Assembly (NCBI GenBank): GCA_947488085.1
Contig: CANKYI010000001.1
Span: 806,001-870,000, forward strand
Direction of reading: 5' to 3'
Source of the DNA: an uncultured Erythrobacter sp.
GTDB lineage: Bacteria; Pseudomonadota; Alphaproteobacteria; Sphingomonadales; Sphingomonadaceae
DNA length: 64,000 nt
Of this stretch, positions 48,001 to 56,545 are shown one piece after another. Under the pieces are notes generated by a model, which had not been told where the DNA came from, did not search any database, and saw only the letters and a program-made list of their open reading frames with translations. How positions within the stretch are numbered: position 1 is the first letter of the stretch; each line of letters begins with the position of its first letter. Position numbers and translations under genes: made by a program.

Positions 48001-48543
48001 CCTCCCGGTGGGCGCGGCACAGCGGTGATTGCAGCCATGGTGGAGGCCGCCAATAAGGGCCGCACCAAACGCGGCGCTGAGTTCATTCGCGCCGACTTCT
48101 CGGATGCCTCCGGACAATTTTCTGCGGCGTGTTTTGAAGAGGGCATGGTCGAGCAATTCCAAGGCTGGGCGGAAACGGGCGAATGTGTGCTGCTCAATGT
48201 CGAACTCGACAGTCCCAATCCGGGTGAACCACCGCGCCTGACTGTGCGCGGGGGCAGGCCGCTATCGGCGGTGAGCGGTTCTATGCCGATGATTTTGAAA
48301 GCGGACATTTTGAGCATTGAGGCGCTGCAGCAGCTCAAATTGGAATTGGCCGTCGGTGATAAGGCACCGGGCGAGGTCTTGGTACGATTGGTACTGGGCG
48401 CCGATGAGGCTGTGCCCATGCGCCTTGGCACCCGATTTATTCTCGATGGCGATCTGGCAGAGCGATTATCGGATGTTGAGGGGATTGAGAATGTCGCTCT
48501 TGAACCGCAACGCAGCCGGGCGAACCTCAAGCTGGTTGCATAA
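45043..48543 (+). CDS. dnaE: DNA polymerase III alpha subunit DnaE
   Basis: This 1166-residue enzyme is the replicative polymerase. The PHP domain begins at residue 4 ([20 protein letters not shown]); the polymerase core has [14 protein letters not shown] with the [12 protein letters not shown] catalytic Asps near residue 400, then HAAGVVIGD, the fingers and helix-hairpin-helix region [22 protein letters not shown], and a C-terminal OB-fold ([16 protein letters not shown]). Length is normal for DnaE1. Its TAA overlaps the ATG of the LuxR-type gene. Confidence 0.96.
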   Translation: [1166 protein letters not shown]

Positions 48544-49349
48544 TGGCAAACGCGATCGAAGAACTGACCGATAAAGAGAAAGAGGCGCTTCAGCTTTTGT
48601 TGGAGGGGCACGATACCAAATCGAGTGCCTCGCAGCTCGGCCTGTCAGTCCACACGATCAATGATCGCCTGCGCAATGCACGCCGCAAATTGGGTGTGTC
48701 GAGCAGCCGCGAGGCCGCAAGAATTTTGCGGGATGCCGAGGGGGCAGAGCCTGCGGAGACACCCAAAAATGATGCGCACACATCTTTCGGGATAGAGCGC
48801 GATGGCGAGATGCCCGATACTGCAATCCTCACTCAAACCAAGCGAGCAGAGCCATTTCGGTTCACATGGCTCGCAGGAGGAATGCTCATCATGTCTATTC
48901 TTATTGCTGCCGCCGTCTTGGCCATAGTTTCAACCTCTGGCGATGACACAACCGGTGCGGCTGTAACCAGCGCAGCCGCGACGACGACCGCTAGCCATGC
49001 CGCCGAAAGCGCGGAGTCTTATTCGGTTGCAGAGAAGTTCATTGCATCCATCGATGCGGGCGATTGGGCCCAGAGTTGGAATGACGCCGGTGAATTCTTC
49101 CAGTCTCAGGCCAGCGCTGCAGATTGGGCCAGCACTGTTGAACCAGTGCGCGCACCATTGGGCGAAGTTGAGCAACGCGAGTTGCTTTCTGCCGAACGTG
49201 CATCAACGCTGCCCGGTGCGCCTGAGGGCGAATATGAAGTGCTCCAGTTTCAAACCAAGTTTGAGAATGTAGAGACCACTTCGGTCGAGACCGTGATCAT
49301 GGTTCGCAATGGAAGCAAATTTGACGTGGCGGGATACTTCATCCGCTAA
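48543..49349 (+). CDS. Membrane LuxR-type HTH protein with periplasmic DUF4019 domain
   Basis: The 268-residue protein has a LuxR-type helix-turn-helix at residues about 6-62 (ELTDKEKEALQLLLEGHDTK, then SVHTINDRLRNARRKLGV), a linker to about 105, one transmembrane helix at about 112-132, and a DUF4019 domain (SYSVAEKFIASIDAGDWAQSW and onward) that would lie in the periplasm. This is a one-component membrane regulator design, not a standard response regulator; no receiver domain or phospho-Asp site exists. The ATG shares one base with the dnaE stop, so it is translationally coupled to the replicative polymerase. A strong terminator follows. Confidence 0.85.
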   Translation: MANAIEELTDKEKEALQLLLEGHDTKSSASQLGLSVHTINDRLRNARRKLGVSSSREAARILRDAEGAEPAETPKNDAHTSFGIERDGEMPDTAILTQTKRAEPFRFTWLAGGMLIMSILIAAAVLAIVSTSGDDTTGAAVTSAAATTTASHAAESAESYSVAEKFIASIDAGDWAQSWNDAGEFFQSQASAADWASTVEPVRAPLGEVEQRELLSAERASTLPGAPEGEYEVLQFQTKFENVETTSVETVIMVRNGSKFDVAGYFIR

Positions 49350-49385
49350 CTCATCGATCTTGAACGAGTTAGGGCGGGACACACA

Positions 49386-49416
49386 AAAAGGGGCCGGAAG
49401 TTATCCGGCCCCTTTT
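49386..49416. terminator. Strong bidirectional intrinsic terminator
   Basis: AAAAGGGGCCGGA (49386-49398) and TCCGGCCCCTTTT (49404-49416) form a perfect 13-base stem with a five-base loop. It serves the dnaE-LuxR pair on the plus strand and the OmpA gene, ending at 49439, on the minus strand. Confidence 0.93.
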
Positions 49417-49438
49417 CAATTCGTACGCTAAGTCGCGC

Positions 49439-50569
49439 TTACATGCCCGAACCGGGGCCGTAGGTCACTTCGACACGGCGGTTTTGCAATTCGCGCACAC
49501 CATCAGCGGTGGGAACGCGCTGTTGTGCTTCACCAAATGCCTCGGCCATAATCCGCGATCCGGGAACACCGCGACCCGACAGATATTGTTGGACGCTGGC
49601 ATTGCGGCGCTCCGCAAGGGCGGCATTGTACGTCATGCTGCCCGAACTGTCGGTGTGACCTGCAAGCATAACGCGAGCAGAGCCGCAATTGCCGTAGGCG
49701 GTGACCGCTCCGTCGAGGATGGCTGCTGCATCCGCTGTGATCATCGACTGATCAAAGTCAAAGAACACGATATATGGCCCTGTGTTGCAAGACACCACGG
49801 GCGGCGTTGGCGGCGCGGGTGGTGGAGGTGGCGCGGGGCGCGGCGGAGGCGGCGCTGTTTGAATGGGTGGCGGTGGTGGTGGTGGTGCCGATTGACCACC
49901 AAAGTTGTAGAGCAAGCTCGCAACAACGGAGTGTGTTTGATAATCAAAGACAAATGGCGTTCCATTGACTGTATCAATGTCAAAGCCATCCGCCACGAAA
50001 TAGCGGTATTTGACGCCAATATCGACGTTCTTAGAGACGCCATAACGCGCGCCTGCAATCAACTGATAAGCAAAGTCTGATGAGCTTTCATTCACAAGCA
50101 CGCCAACACCGGGCAATGAGATATCGCCGCTGATCCGGGCGATGCCAATACCGCCGCCGCCAAACACCTGAAATCCGTCGTCGTCGCCAAATTCGACCAA
50201 TCCGTTGACCATGCCGGCAAGGATGTTGATGTTGTCCTCGCTGGGTACAACCGTGCCTGCGGGCACCCCGGGGATCAGTGCGGGGTTCGCAACCGTGATC
50301 TCGTCATATTCGTTGCTCTTATACGTGCCTTCCGCTTCGAGCCGGAATGCGCCAAAATCATATCCAAAGACCGCGCCGATATCGTAGCCATTCTCTGTCG
50401 GAGCGATAACGCCCGGTATGGGTGGATCAACGACCGCAAGGTCGGCCTCGGCTTCGCTCTCGATGCTGATGCCGCCATCAAGGCCAATGTAAAATTGCCC
50501 GTCTCGCGCGCTAGCTGGTGCAGCGATAATCATCGCGGTTCCGGCGAGCAGGATTGCTGTCTTTTTCAT
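49439..50569 (-). CDS. OmpA-family outer membrane protein
   Basis: The 376-residue protein has a signal peptide (MKKTAILLAGTAMIIAAPASA), an eight-strand barrel-type N-terminal domain (DGQFYIGLDGGISI, DIGAVFGYDFGAFRLEAEG and later strands), a proline-rich linker of about 45 residues (PPPPPPPIQTAPPPPRP type) and a C-terminal peptidoglycan-binding OmpA domain, FFDFDQSMI, LAGHTDSSG and AERRNASVQQYL, with an Asp and Arg to hold diaminopimelate. It should tether the outer membrane to the cell wall. AGGGGG lies five bases ahead of ATG 50569; the longer frame to 50770 overlaps the ligase gene region. Confidence 0.92.
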   Translation of the reverse strand: MKKTAILLAGTAMIIAAPASARDGQFYIGLDGGISIESEAEADLAVVDPPIPGVIAPTENGYDIGAVFGYDFGAFRLEAEGTYKSNEYDEITVANPALIPGVPAGTVVPSEDNINILAGMVNGLVEFGDDDGFQVFGGGGIGIARISGDISLPGVGVLVNESSSDFAYQLIAGARYGVSKNVDIGVKYRYFVADGFDIDTVNGTPFVFDYQTHSVVASLLYNFGGQSAPPPPPPPIQTAPPPPRPAPPPPPAPPTPPVVSCNTGPYIVFFDFDQSMITADAAAILDGAVTAYGNCGSARVMLAGHTDSSGSMTYNAALAERRNASVQQYLSGRGVPGSRIMAEAFGEAQQRVPTADGVRELQNRRVEVTYGPGSGM

Positions 50570-50758
50570 AGTTCCCCCTAACATGATCGCTGCGAAGTCA
50601 TTGACTTCGCGCAGGCATCTAATGGCACGCCCAGCGCGCACGGCGATTGTATGACAGCGCCAATCGACACATTTGCGCGATTGCCAAGGGCGCTTTGCCT
50701 CGCCATGATCCGATCCAAGAACCCCGGCACGGGGCGGCAAATGGGAGACTTCACAATT

Positions 50759-52369
50759 ATGCTGACACAAAATCTTGGCGCGATGCAGGAATGGTCAATG
50801 CGGATCACACATGTGATTGACCACGCCGCACGCGAAACCGGATCACGTGAAATCGTAACGCACTGGGCCGATGGCAGCGAGACTCGCACGGATTGGGCGG
50901 GCGTGCGCCGCGATGCATTGAAAATGGCGCAGGCTTTGGAAACGCTCGGCATTAAACCGGGCGAACGCGTAGCCAGCTTTGCGATGAACCATTCGCGCCA
51001 TTTGGTTAGCTGGTACGGCGTCGCAGGGATGGGCGCTGTGCTGCACACGGTGAACCCGCGACTGTTTGAAGATCAGCTTGAATATATTGTTACCCACGCC
51101 GAAGATCGCGTGCTTCTATACGATGCCGCGTTCCAGCCAATCGTCGACAAAATGCGCGACCGCTGGACCACGGTGGAGCACTATATTTGCTACGATTCCG
51201 GCGAACACAGCCCAGCCTTCGAAGACTGGATTGGTGAGCATGACGGCGATTACGAATGGTTCGCAGGCGACGAGCGCGACCCGTGCATGATCTGTTACAC
51301 CAGCGGCACAACCGGCAATCCCAAAGGCGTGCAATACGAACACCGATCAACGGTGATGCACGCGATCAGCGGTCTGCAACCGGCCGCGTTCAACTTCTCC
51401 GGTTCATCGGTCATGCTGCCCGTGGTGCCGATGTTCCACGCGGCCAGTTGGGGGCTGCCTTATGCGGGCGCGATGGCAGGGATTAAGTTCGTCTTTTCCG
51501 CCGTCAATGACCCCGCTGTCCTGCATGAATTGATGCTGCGTGAGAAAGTCACGGACAGCGCTGGTGTGCCAACCGTCTGGCTCGCCCATTTCCAATATTG
51601 CGACAAGGAGGGGCTGGATCTGCCTCCCTTGAAAGCTGCGACGATTGGCGGCTCTGCCTGCCCGCGCTTTATGATTGAGCGGTTGATGAAGAACGGCACC
51701 CGCGTTCAACACGCCTGGGGTATGACCGAGACGTCGCCCATTGGCACGGTTGGCGGGCCAAGCTGGGATTGGGACGAGCTTTCGTTTGAGGAAAAGGTCG
51801 ACAAGACCGCGATGCAAGGCCGCCCCGTCTTTGGCGTGGAACTGCGCACAGTGGACCTAGACGATATGGCAACGGAATTGCCGCGCGACGGCGTGGCGAG
51901 CGGGGCGCTGCAAATCCGCGGACCGTGGATCATCAAACGCTACTTCAAAGCTGAACAGGATGCGGTCAACAATGAAGGCTGGTTCGATACCGGCGACGTT
52001 GGCATCATCCATCCCGATGGCACGTTGCAACTGACTGACCGCACCAAGGATGTCATCAAATCAGGCGGCGAATGGATCAGCTCGGTTGAGCTGGAAAACG
52101 CCGCCGTCGGCCACCCCGATGTCGCAGAGGCCGCTTGCGTTGGCATGTACCACCCCAAATGGGATGAGCGCCCCGTCCTCTTCGTCATCAAGAATGAAGG
52201 TGCAAATGTCACGGGCGACGACATTATCGAACACCTCAAGCCGCTCATCGCGAAATGGTGGTTGCCCGACGCGGTGGAGTTCGTGGACGACATTCCGCAC
52301 ACCGCCACAGGTAAGATCAGCAAGAAGGATCTGCGTGAGCGCTTCTCTGACTATAAGTTGGAGGGGTGA
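50759..52369 (+). CDS. Long-chain fatty acid--CoA ligase family protein
   Basis: The 536-residue enzyme activates a carboxylic acid as acyl-AMP and then acyl-CoA. It has the AMP-binding loop YTSGTTGNPKGVQYEH, the HAWGMTETSPIG motif, the DTGDVGIIHPDGTLQLTDRTKD motif with the flexible hinge, and the final TATGKISKKDLRERF with the catalytic Lys. The order HTVNPRLFEDQLEYIV resembles the medium/long-chain 3-methylmercaptopropionyl and fatty acid ligases of this class. ATG 50759 is chosen, since GGGAGA precedes it; earlier ATGs give unrelated residues. The DUF1330 gene begins two bases after its stop. Confidence 0.9.
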   Translation: MLTQNLGAMQEWSMRITHVIDHAARETGSREIVTHWADGSETRTDWAGVRRDALKMAQALETLGIKPGERVASFAMNHSRHLVSWYGVAGMGAVLHTVNPRLFEDQLEYIVTHAEDRVLLYDAAFQPIVDKMRDRWTTVEHYICYDSGEHSPAFEDWIGEHDGDYEWFAGDERDPCMICYTSGTTGNPKGVQYEHRSTVMHAISGLQPAAFNFSGSSVMLPVVPMFHAASWGLPYAGAMAGIKFVFSAVNDPAVLHELMLREKVTDSAGVPTVWLAHFQYCDKEGLDLPPLKAATIGGSACPRFMIERLMKNGTRVQHAWGMTETSPIGTVGGPSWDWDELSFEEKVDKTAMQGRPVFGVELRTVDLDDMATELPRDGVASGALQIRGPWIIKRYFKAEQDAVNNEGWFDTGDVGIIHPDGTLQLTDRTKDVIKSGGEWISSVELENAAVGHPDVAEAACVGMYHPKWDERPVLFVIKNEGANVTGDDIIEHLKPLIAKWWLPDAVEFVDDIPHTATGKISKKDLRERFSDYKLEG

Positions 52370-52371
52370 GG

Positions 52372-52812
52372 ATGGCTAAAAGCTATATCGACCCATCGCC
52401 CCCCAATTTTGCTGCGTTCAAAGCGCTCCCGCGTGATGAGCCCATCCAGATGCTCAACTTGCTGAGATATCGCGATTTGGCCGAATATCCCCAAGGGCAC
52501 GAGCATCACGGCAATGGCTGGAGCGGGCGGCGTGCCTATGAGGAATATGGCAAGACCTCAGGCCCGATCTTCAAACGCGTCGGCGGCGAAATCGTATGGC
52601 GCGGCGCGTTCCAGACAATGGTGACGGGGCCAGAGCCGGACGAGAAAGTCTGGCATGACGGCTTCGTCGCCCAATACCCCAATTCAGGCGCGTTCTTTGA
52701 GATGATCAAGGATGCCGATTACCAGCTAGCCGTGGTGAACCGCACAGCAGCACTCGTCGACAGCCGCCTAATGCGGTTCGCGCCGGGCGAGGTTGGCGGG
52801 GGCTTTGGCTGA
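52372..52812 (+). CDS. DUF1330 domain protein
   Basis: The 146-residue protein is a small dimeric alpha/beta-barrel-type domain, with PIQMLNLLRYRDLAEYP, GPIFKRVGGEIVWRGAF, DGFVAQYPNSGAFFEMIKDADY and the C-terminal AALVDSRLMRF. DUF1330 proteins have no proven function. ATG 52372, just two bases past the ligase stop and behind GGAGGGG, is chosen over GTG 52366. The 3' end of this gene is partly copied about 1.5 kb downstream; see the entry at 54232. Confidence 0.85.
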   Translation: MAKSYIDPSPPNFAAFKALPRDEPIQMLNLLRYRDLAEYPQGHEHHGNGWSGRRAYEEYGKTSGPIFKRVGGEIVWRGAFQTMVTGPEPDEKVWHDGFVAQYPNSGAFFEMIKDADYQLAVVNRTAALVDSRLMRFAPGEVGGGFG

Positions 52813-52836
52813 GCGCGCAGTTGATATCCGTGATGA

Positions 52837-52858
52837 CTGTTCACGATAATCTGAACAG
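52837..52858. repeat. Seven-base inverted repeat ahead of a hypothetical gene
   Basis: CTGTTCA (52837-52843) and TGAACAG (52852-52858) are perfect complements eight bases apart, between the DUF1330 stop and the ATG at 52957. No T tract follows, so it might be an operator or a 3' stabiliser. Confidence 0.4.
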
Positions 52859-52956
52859 GCTTCATCCACCTCATCAAGTGCGGGTTCACCTGGCCATCTT
52901 TATTCGTCCGGCACAGCATCGGTTGGCGGCTTGGCTGCATTTCTGGGAGGGATTTG

Positions 52957-54114
52957 ATGCGTGATCATAACAACCTGATGCTTGGCATTCTCGCCATCTT
53001 CGGCGCATCCACAATCACGGTGAGCTCTGTGGCTTTGGCTCAGACTGTTCCCGCGCCAGTAGGCTGGTCAGATGAACAACGTTCAGACAGTCGCACGTTG
53101 GAGCGGGATGGCCTCACTGTTCATGTTGGCCCCTGGCAAGAATTGCGCGGGCAAGCGGTTGATGATTGGCTGAGGTCGCAAGAGCGCCAAGTGCGTGGCG
53201 GCATTCGCTATCTGGCGACGCAGCAACTGCAAGCAGAGCGCACTGTGCCCGGCAGCTATTCGCTGGCCCGTCGCATCAGGGTAGGATCGGAGGATCAATT
53301 GTCGGTGCTCTATGCTTGTCCTGGGGCAAATGACACGGTGAAGTTGATGGAGGTTTGGGGCCCCATGACCCGGCAAACGGCGGGAACCTTTCAACAGGCT
53401 GCGCAGTTTGGCGAGGAAGTTTGCAAGCGCGATCCCGATGCTCGCGGCGCAACAAGCTCAACAGTCCCAGCGCGCACTGCCTCTCAAAACCGCGTTCCAG
53501 CCGCTTCACTCGCACAAGAGAATGCAAGAATTCCAGCCCGTAGCCGCCCGAGCGATGTGCGAATTGTATTGGAGCGCAAATGGGTCGGTTTCCCTGCGCA
53601 AATGGTGTCTGAGGCGACTCCGCGAATGACCTTTGCAAACGGATATTCCAGCACCTGCGCAACGTGGAACCCGGTCACTCAGTCTCCTACTCCCTCTTCA
53701 GCCGGAAGCGCGAGGCGCTGCACATTTGAGCGCGGCGCTGACGATGGGAAGGCTGTGCGTCAGTTCTCGCCCGGAGAGACCATTGCGGTCTCGTTCGGCC
53801 GGGTGACCGGATCATCGCGGGAAATGGGCGGCACTGTGACCAGCATCTCTGGAGGTACTTTAGAGATGACAAGTGAAGGTCGCATCAGGATTGGCAAGTT
53901 CAACGCCGCCTCTGCCAGCGGTTCGGGCTCACGCGTGGCGAGCGGCGGTCGGCAGATTGCGGTTTCTGGGCGTTACTACCTCAATGGGTACACCATCACG
54001 ATCCAAAGCGATGATGGTGAGGTCTATCATGGCTTTATCGCCGCCAGTTCAAATGCGGGCAGCCGCAACATTGACCACGTTTTCATCAATGGCGAACACT
54101 ACTGGCAACGGTGA
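52957..54114 (+). CDS. Exported protein of unknown function
   Basis: I do not recognise this 385-residue protein. A signal peptide ends near ALAQ (residue 29). Residues about 30-165 hold a compact domain with two Cys (YACPGAN, EEVCKR); a Ser/Ala/Arg-rich low-complexity linker spans about 165-195; a middle region has three Cys, and the C-terminal 55 residues show a beta-rich GRYYLNGYTITIQSDDGE pattern ending in HVFINGEHYWQR. The ATG 52957 is supported by GGGAGGG five bases upstream. It stands between the DUF1330 gene and its relic. Confidence 0.65.
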   Translation: MRDHNNLMLGILAIFGASTITVSSVALAQTVPAPVGWSDEQRSDSRTLERDGLTVHVGPWQELRGQAVDDWLRSQERQVRGGIRYLATQQLQAERTVPGSYSLARRIRVGSEDQLSVLYACPGANDTVKLMEVWGPMTRQTAGTFQQAAQFGEEVCKRDPDARGATSSTVPARTASQNRVPAASLAQENARIPARSRPSDVRIVLERKWVGFPAQMVSEATPRMTFANGYSSTCATWNPVTQSPTPSSAGSARRCTFERGADDGKAVRQFSPGETIAVSFGRVTGSSREMGGTVTSISGGTLEMTSEGRIRIGKFNAASASGSGSRVASGGRQIAVSGRYYLNGYTITIQSDDGEVYHGFIAASSNAGSRNIDHVFINGEHYWQR

Positions 54115-54231
54115 GGGTTCAGCGGGGTGAGGGTACCCATATGTGCTCGGTTGCTTCTGATGGCGTGTTCTCGAGTGTGACCTGAGTGTGCTAGCCACGC
54201 AGGCACCGGCTACGACAATGACGAGTTGATT

Positions 54232-54285
54232 GACAGCCGCCTAATGTGGTTCGCGTCGCGCGACGCTGGCCGGGGCGGGAGCTAG
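54232..54285 (+). pseudogene. Decayed copy of the DUF1330 gene 3' end
   Basis: Bases 54232-54276 match 52759-52803, inside the DUF1330 gene, at 39 of 45 positions without a gap, and the frame is kept: the gene ends DSRLMRFAPGEVGGG while this copy reads DSRLMWFASRDAGRG, then stops at TAG 54283-54285. No similarity is seen before 54232, so the rest of the copy has been deleted or has diverged. It is the remnant of a duplicated gene end, or a small recombination footprint. Confidence 0.7.
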
Positions 54286-54336
54286 GTCTGCTATCGACCC
54301 ACTTGCGGACATTGCCTCATCGGCTAAATTCAAAAG

Positions 54337-55239
54337 ATGTGGCGTTCACATTTTGTCGTATTAGGTGAGGAACCGACCAAGAGCAGGCTCGAGCGGCTTA
54401 AGGACGGCTATCAGCTATGGCGCGAGGGCACCACCGGCCTGTTCTATCTCACCGCTCATAGCAAACCACTGGGCAGTCGCCCGGATTTCAGCCAGTTTTT
54501 AGATCGGCAGATCGCTCACAAGATCGATGTGTCTGCGTTGGAAGCTTTCATGTCAGATAAAGACAGCGCTGTTGATCCCAATAAACACGAAGTCAGTATC
54601 GATCTCATTCAGCAAACTGCGACACTGGCAAAGCAGCTTGGCCTGAGTGTTCTGGCCGCAGAAGACACTGACGATGAATACGGCATGGCAGTCATGGCCG
54701 ATAACCGGGCTATCCAGTATTTGCGGTTCAAGACTATGCTGAACGATGCGCCTGACTTGGAAGGCGGAGTAGAGGTGGTCTACACGCCGGAGGCTGGCTT
54801 TGTGATTGACCATGAACCGGCCCCGGTGGCCTATAGCGTGGCGCACAAGGCCATCGCAGAAGTGTATGGTCAAGCAGGGTTAAACCTCTACGATTACTCG
54901 AGCCCGAAGCCGACGCGTGAACAAGCTAAACAGCTTACAGCCAAACGGGATATCTCGATCAAAGCCTATCTCGATGGCTATGGCGTATTCAAACGACTAA
55001 ACCACGCGCCGCCGCAGCTTACTAGGCTTGAACGAGTGATCGTTCCGTTCCGGTTTGTCGGTTCGGCTATCATACTTCCATTCCTCTTAACGGGGCTGAT
55101 CGTCGCCACGATGATCGGGGCAGTAAAAGATGGCCGAGATTGGGATCCTGGCGAGTGGACTATCATCCTGCTCGGGGTGGCGGTTTTAGCCCCACCAATC
55201 TTGCTGGCTGTATGGTTGGCGCGAGCGCTACTAGGATAG
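54337..55239 (+). CDS. Membrane protein of unknown function
   Basis: The 300-residue protein has a soluble N-terminal part and two hydrophobic helices near the C-terminus (about 240-262 and 275-297), so it is a tail-anchored protein. It starts MWRSHFVVLGEEPTKSR and contains a VNPNK-like DPNKHEVSIDLIQQTATLAK stretch. I recognise no domain. It is separated from the preceding gene by 222 bases holding the DUF1330 relic, and is convergent with the radical SAM gene 40 bases on. Confidence 0.6.
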   Translation: MWRSHFVVLGEEPTKSRLERLKDGYQLWREGTTGLFYLTAHSKPLGSRPDFSQFLDRQIAHKIDVSALEAFMSDKDSAVDPNKHEVSIDLIQQTATLAKQLGLSVLAAEDTDDEYGMAVMADNRAIQYLRFKTMLNDAPDLEGGVEVVYTPEAGFVIDHEPAPVAYSVAHKAIAEVYGQAGLNLYDYSSPKPTREQAKQLTAKRDISIKAYLDGYGVFKRLNHAPPQLTRLERVIVPFRFVGSAIILPFLLTGLIVATMIGAVKDGRDWDPGEWTIILLGVAVLAPPILLAVWLARALLG

Positions 55240-55279
55240 TGACACGATCAGTCCGCTCCCATCCCCCAATTCCGGACGT

Positions 55280-56380
55280 TCAAAACAACCGCATCTGCCC
55301 GCCCACTTCCGGCGGCCTAAACGCTGAGCAATCCAGCTCAAACATCTCGCCTTGTGCGTCTCCGCCAATCCCTGCGCGCCGACACGCCACTTTGAACCGG
55401 GTGCGCAATAAGTCGGCCCACACACCGCTCGGTCGCATTCGGGTGAAGAAATCGGGGTCGTTGTCGCGGCCGTTTCGGATGCTTCGCACGATGCTCATCA
55501 CTTTGCCTGCGCGTTCGGGGTAGTGGACGTCGAGCCATTCGCGGAACAGCGGTGCGACCTCATGTGGTAGGCGCAGGGGTATCCAGCCAGCGCTGCGCAC
55601 GCCGAGAGCGGCCACCGTCTCGACAATCTCTTCCATAAATTCATCGGTGATCGCCGGGATTATGGGGGAGATGGAGCAATGGACGGGCACGCCCAACGCC
55701 GCGAGCTTTCCCAGCGCAGCGATGCGTTTGGCCGGCGCGGCACAGCGTGGCTCCAGCTTACGCGATAGCACGGGATCGAGCGACGTTACCGAGATCGCCA
55801 CTGCGACCAGTTTGCGCCGCGCCATTTCCTCCAACAAATCGGCATCGCGCATCACCCGATCAGACTTAGTCGTGATTGTAACCGGGTGGCGCGCCTCCAG
55901 ACACACTTTGAGCAGTTCGCGGGTAATCGCATAGTCGTGCTCAATCGGCTGATAGGGATCGGTGTTGGTACCCATCGCAATCGGCTTGGGACCGTATTTG
56001 CGCTTAGCCAAAGTCGCGCGCAGCAGTTCCGGCGCGTTGGGCTTTGCAAACAATTGCGTTTCGAAATCAAGGCCGGGTGAGAGGTCGTGATAGGCATGGG
56101 TAGGGCGGGCAAAGCAATAGATGCAGCCATGCTCACACCCGCGATAGGCGTTGATGGATCGGTCAAAGGGGATGTCGGGCGACTGGTTAAAGCTGAGGAT
56201 GGTCTTGGGCTTTTCCTCAGTCACATTGGTGCGCAGTTTTACAGGCGGCCCGTCCAAGGCTTTGACATGGTCACGCCAGTCGCCATCCACCTCCCGTGCC
56301 GCAAGTCCAAAGCGGGTGGGTACGCTCGCGGATGCGGCTCCTCTACCGGTCTCAAAATCGGGATGCTCGGATGTCCTCAT
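55280..56380 (-). CDS. PA0069-family radical SAM protein
   Basis: This 366-residue protein has the radical SAM cysteines in AYRGCEHGCIYCFARPTH, followed by the family-defining KRKYGPKPIAMGTNTDPYQP and ITTKSDRVMRDADLL, and TRFKVACRRAG near the end. PA0069-type proteins resemble spore photoproduct lyase in fold; a DNA repair role has been suggested but not shown. ATG 56380 is used; the first ATG at 56404 is an alternative, neither has a strong Shine-Dalgarno. It diverges from nothing upstream: moaB lies beyond 165 bases on the same strand. Confidence 0.85.
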   Translation of the reverse strand: MRTSEHPDFETGRGAASASVPTRFGLAAREVDGDWRDHVKALDGPPVKLRTNVTEEKPKTILSFNQSPDIPFDRSINAYRGCEHGCIYCFARPTHAYHDLSPGLDFETQLFAKPNAPELLRATLAKRKYGPKPIAMGTNTDPYQPIEHDYAITRELLKVCLEARHPVTITTKSDRVMRDADLLEEMARRKLVAVAISVTSLDPVLSRKLEPRCAAPAKRIAALGKLAALGVPVHCSISPIIPAITDEFMEEIVETVAALGVRSAGWIPLRLPHEVAPLFREWLDVHYPERAGKVMSIVRSIRNGRDNDPDFFTRMRPSGVWADLLRTRFKVACRRAGIGGDAQGEMFELDCSAFRPPEVGGQMRLF

Positions 56381-56545
56381 AGAAAGAACATATATGGAAC
56401 ACATGCGTGATTGTCACCCGGTTTCGTTTTCCTACAGCATACGCAAATGGCATATGCGCGTTGGTTCAGGAGCCAAGCAACAGGAGGTGGAGTTTTTCCC
56501 TACAAGAACGTGTAACATGCGGTCCATGTCTCAGGCCGCGCGGTT

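Noticed and set aside
49774..49968. Plus-strand frame with Ala/Arg-rich product opposite the OmpA gene
   Set aside because: It is a shadow of the proline-rich linker of the OmpA protein.
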